Positions 63,159 through 64,000 of a stretch of DNA of 64,000 bases are shown one piece after another. Where the stretch lies: contig CAWETN010000014.1 of NCBI GenBank assembly GCA_963812075.1, positions 1 to 64,000 of the forward strand, given 5' to 3'. Below the pieces are notes generated by a model, which searched no databases, was not told the origin of the DNA, and worked only from the letters and a program-made list of their open reading frames with translations. How positions within the stretch are numbered: position 1 is the stretch's first letter; each line of letters begins with the position of its first letter. The translations under genes were made by a program, and so were the position numbers. This DNA is from JAMXLO01 sp963812075 (lineage in GTDB: Bacteria > Pseudomonadota > Alphaproteobacteria > Acetobacterales > Acetobacteraceae).

Positions 63159-64000
63159 CGGTCGTGCTTTCGTTGCAGGCCCGGCGGCATCGGACCACCC
63201 GCCATCCAATCGAGCAACTCCACCGTGTGCACGACCTGCAGGCCGCTGCCGGACAACTGGGTGATACAGCCGATATTGCCGGCAGCGATCAGGTCGGCCT
63301 CGGTTGCCCGGAGGTTGCCGAGCTTGCGTTCGCGCAGCCGTGCGGCGATCTCCGGCTGCAGCAAGTTGTAGGTTCCGGCCGATCCGCAGCAGATATGCCC
63401 CTCGGCCGGCTCCTTCACGACGAAGCCCGCCCGTTGCAGCAACGCCTTCGGCTGTAGCGTGACCTGCTGGCCATGTTGCAGGCTGCAGGCTGAGTGATAG
63501 GCCACTGTCAGTCCGGGCGCGTCCCGCGTCGGCGCGTAGCCGATGCGCGACAGAAATTCGCTGATGTCGCACGCCAGCCGCGCGACGCGGTCGGCGTTGC
63601 CGCGCAACGGCTCCGGCTCCGAGCGGCACATGAACCCGTAATCCTTGACCGTCGTTCCGCAGCCGGACGCATTGATCACGATGGCGTCGAGCCCCGCACC
63701 GTCGATCTCCCGGCACCACGCAGCGACGTTGGCGCGGACCCGCGCCATGGCAGATGCATGCTGGCCCATGTGATGATTGAGCGCACCACAACAGCCTGCA
63801 GCCTCCGCCACCACGACCTCGACGCCCATGCGTGTCAGCAGCCGTACCGTCGCCTCATTGATCGCCGGCGCCAGAACCTGCTGCGCACAGCCGGCGAGCA
63901 GCGCCACGCGGGCACGGCGTTCGCCCTGCGCCGGATGCACCCGCGGCGCCCCGCGCGCATTGCTTGGCGGCAACGCGCCCGGGGTCAGGTCCAGCATCGC
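63149..64000 (-). CDS. glcF: Glycolate oxidase iron-sulfur subunit, C-terminal part
   Basis: The gene runs off the right edge, so the N-terminal ferredoxin-type clusters are not visible. The seen part carries both cysteine-rich CCG domains: VALLAGCAQQVLAP...EAAGCCGALNHH and VAYHSACSLQHGQQV...EGHICCGSAGTYN. These are characteristic of GlcF, which passes electrons from glycolate oxidation in the GlcDEF complex. Other heterodisulfide-reductase-like subunits are possible, but the order and spacing fit GlcF. glcD/glcE would be expected upstream, beyond base 64000. Confidence 0.9.
   Translation of the reverse strand, partial: AMLDLTPGALPPSNARGAPRVHPAQGERRARVALLAGCAQQVLAPAINEATVRLLTRMGVEVVVAEAAGCCGALNHHMGQHASAMARVRANVAAWCREIDGAGLDAIVINASGCGTTVKDYGFMCRSEPEPLRGNADRVARLACDISEFLSRIGYAPTRDAPGLTVAYHSACSLQHGQQVTLQPKALLQRAGFVVKEPAEGHICCGSAGTYNLLQPEIAARLRERKLGNLRATEADLIAAGNIGCITQLSGSGLQVVHTVELLDWMAGGPMPPGLQRKHDRCL

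Overview
This is high-GC DNA, roughly two thirds G+C by eye, from an alphaproteobacterium, most likely Rhodospirillales and probably Acetobacteraceae-like. The main grounds are a circularly permuted two-piece tmRNA gene with the tag ANDNEALAVAA, the alphaproteobacterial form of SspB, a DUF484-xerC pair, bactofilin, and dense GC-rich genes with matching codon use on both strands. I ran no taxonomic search, so the family name is an inference.

Layout. 1-6460: the 3' part of a large filamentous-haemagglutinin-like exoprotein carrying eight 66-residue tandem repeats, followed 3 bp later by a TPR-CHAT caspase-like lipoprotein; both are cut by many single-base indels. 6533-12982: envelope polysaccharide genes (UDP-glucose dehydrogenase, GT2 glycosyltransferase, ExoV-like pyruvyltransferase, methyltransferase-glycosyltransferase fusion), an EI24-type membrane protein and bactofilin. 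12993-17419: xerC, DUF484 and a small transaldolase/Fsa on the minus strand, then priA on the plus strand. 17429-18592: a broken methyltransferase with a 14-bp tandem duplication, then tRNA-Thr(CGT). 18646-28565: an ATP-grasp enzyme, a P1/DmpA peptidase, and two homologous winged-helix/STAND regulators enclosing ohr and a short-chain dehydrogenase. 29176-35940: an AraC regulator and the pentose phosphate genes tkt-gnd-zwf-tal. 35955-40800: two flavoproteins divergent from an Rrf2 regulator across a perfect inverted repeat, a candidate attenuator in front of asd, and ssrA. 40876-49637: thyX, small unknowns, a 2-hydroxyacid dehydrogenase, a Tat-exported multicopper oxidase behind an AT-rich control region, sspB and class I fumarase. 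49664-57148: an ABC-F ATPase, DUF2852, a secreted protein with two SNase-like domains, a glycine-zipper lipoprotein, a periplasmic ClpP-like protein and TetR. 57294-64000: efp, an inositol monophosphatase, a MotA/MotB-like stator module, a TPR protein and the 3' end of glcF.

How the genes work together. tkt, gnd, zwf and tal form a compact oxidative and non-oxidative pentose phosphate operon. ugd feeds UDP-glucuronate to the polysaccharide genes beside it. ssrA and sspB act in the same ribosome-rescue and tag-proteolysis pathway. The flavoprotein pair is probably repressed by its divergent Rrf2 neighbour.

Quality caveat. Apart from the first 6.5 kb, single-base frameshifts also break gnd, thyX, an SDR, DUF484 and the SNase-like gene. 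The protein stays well conserved on both sides of each break, so many are probably sequencing or assembly indels rather than real gene loss.
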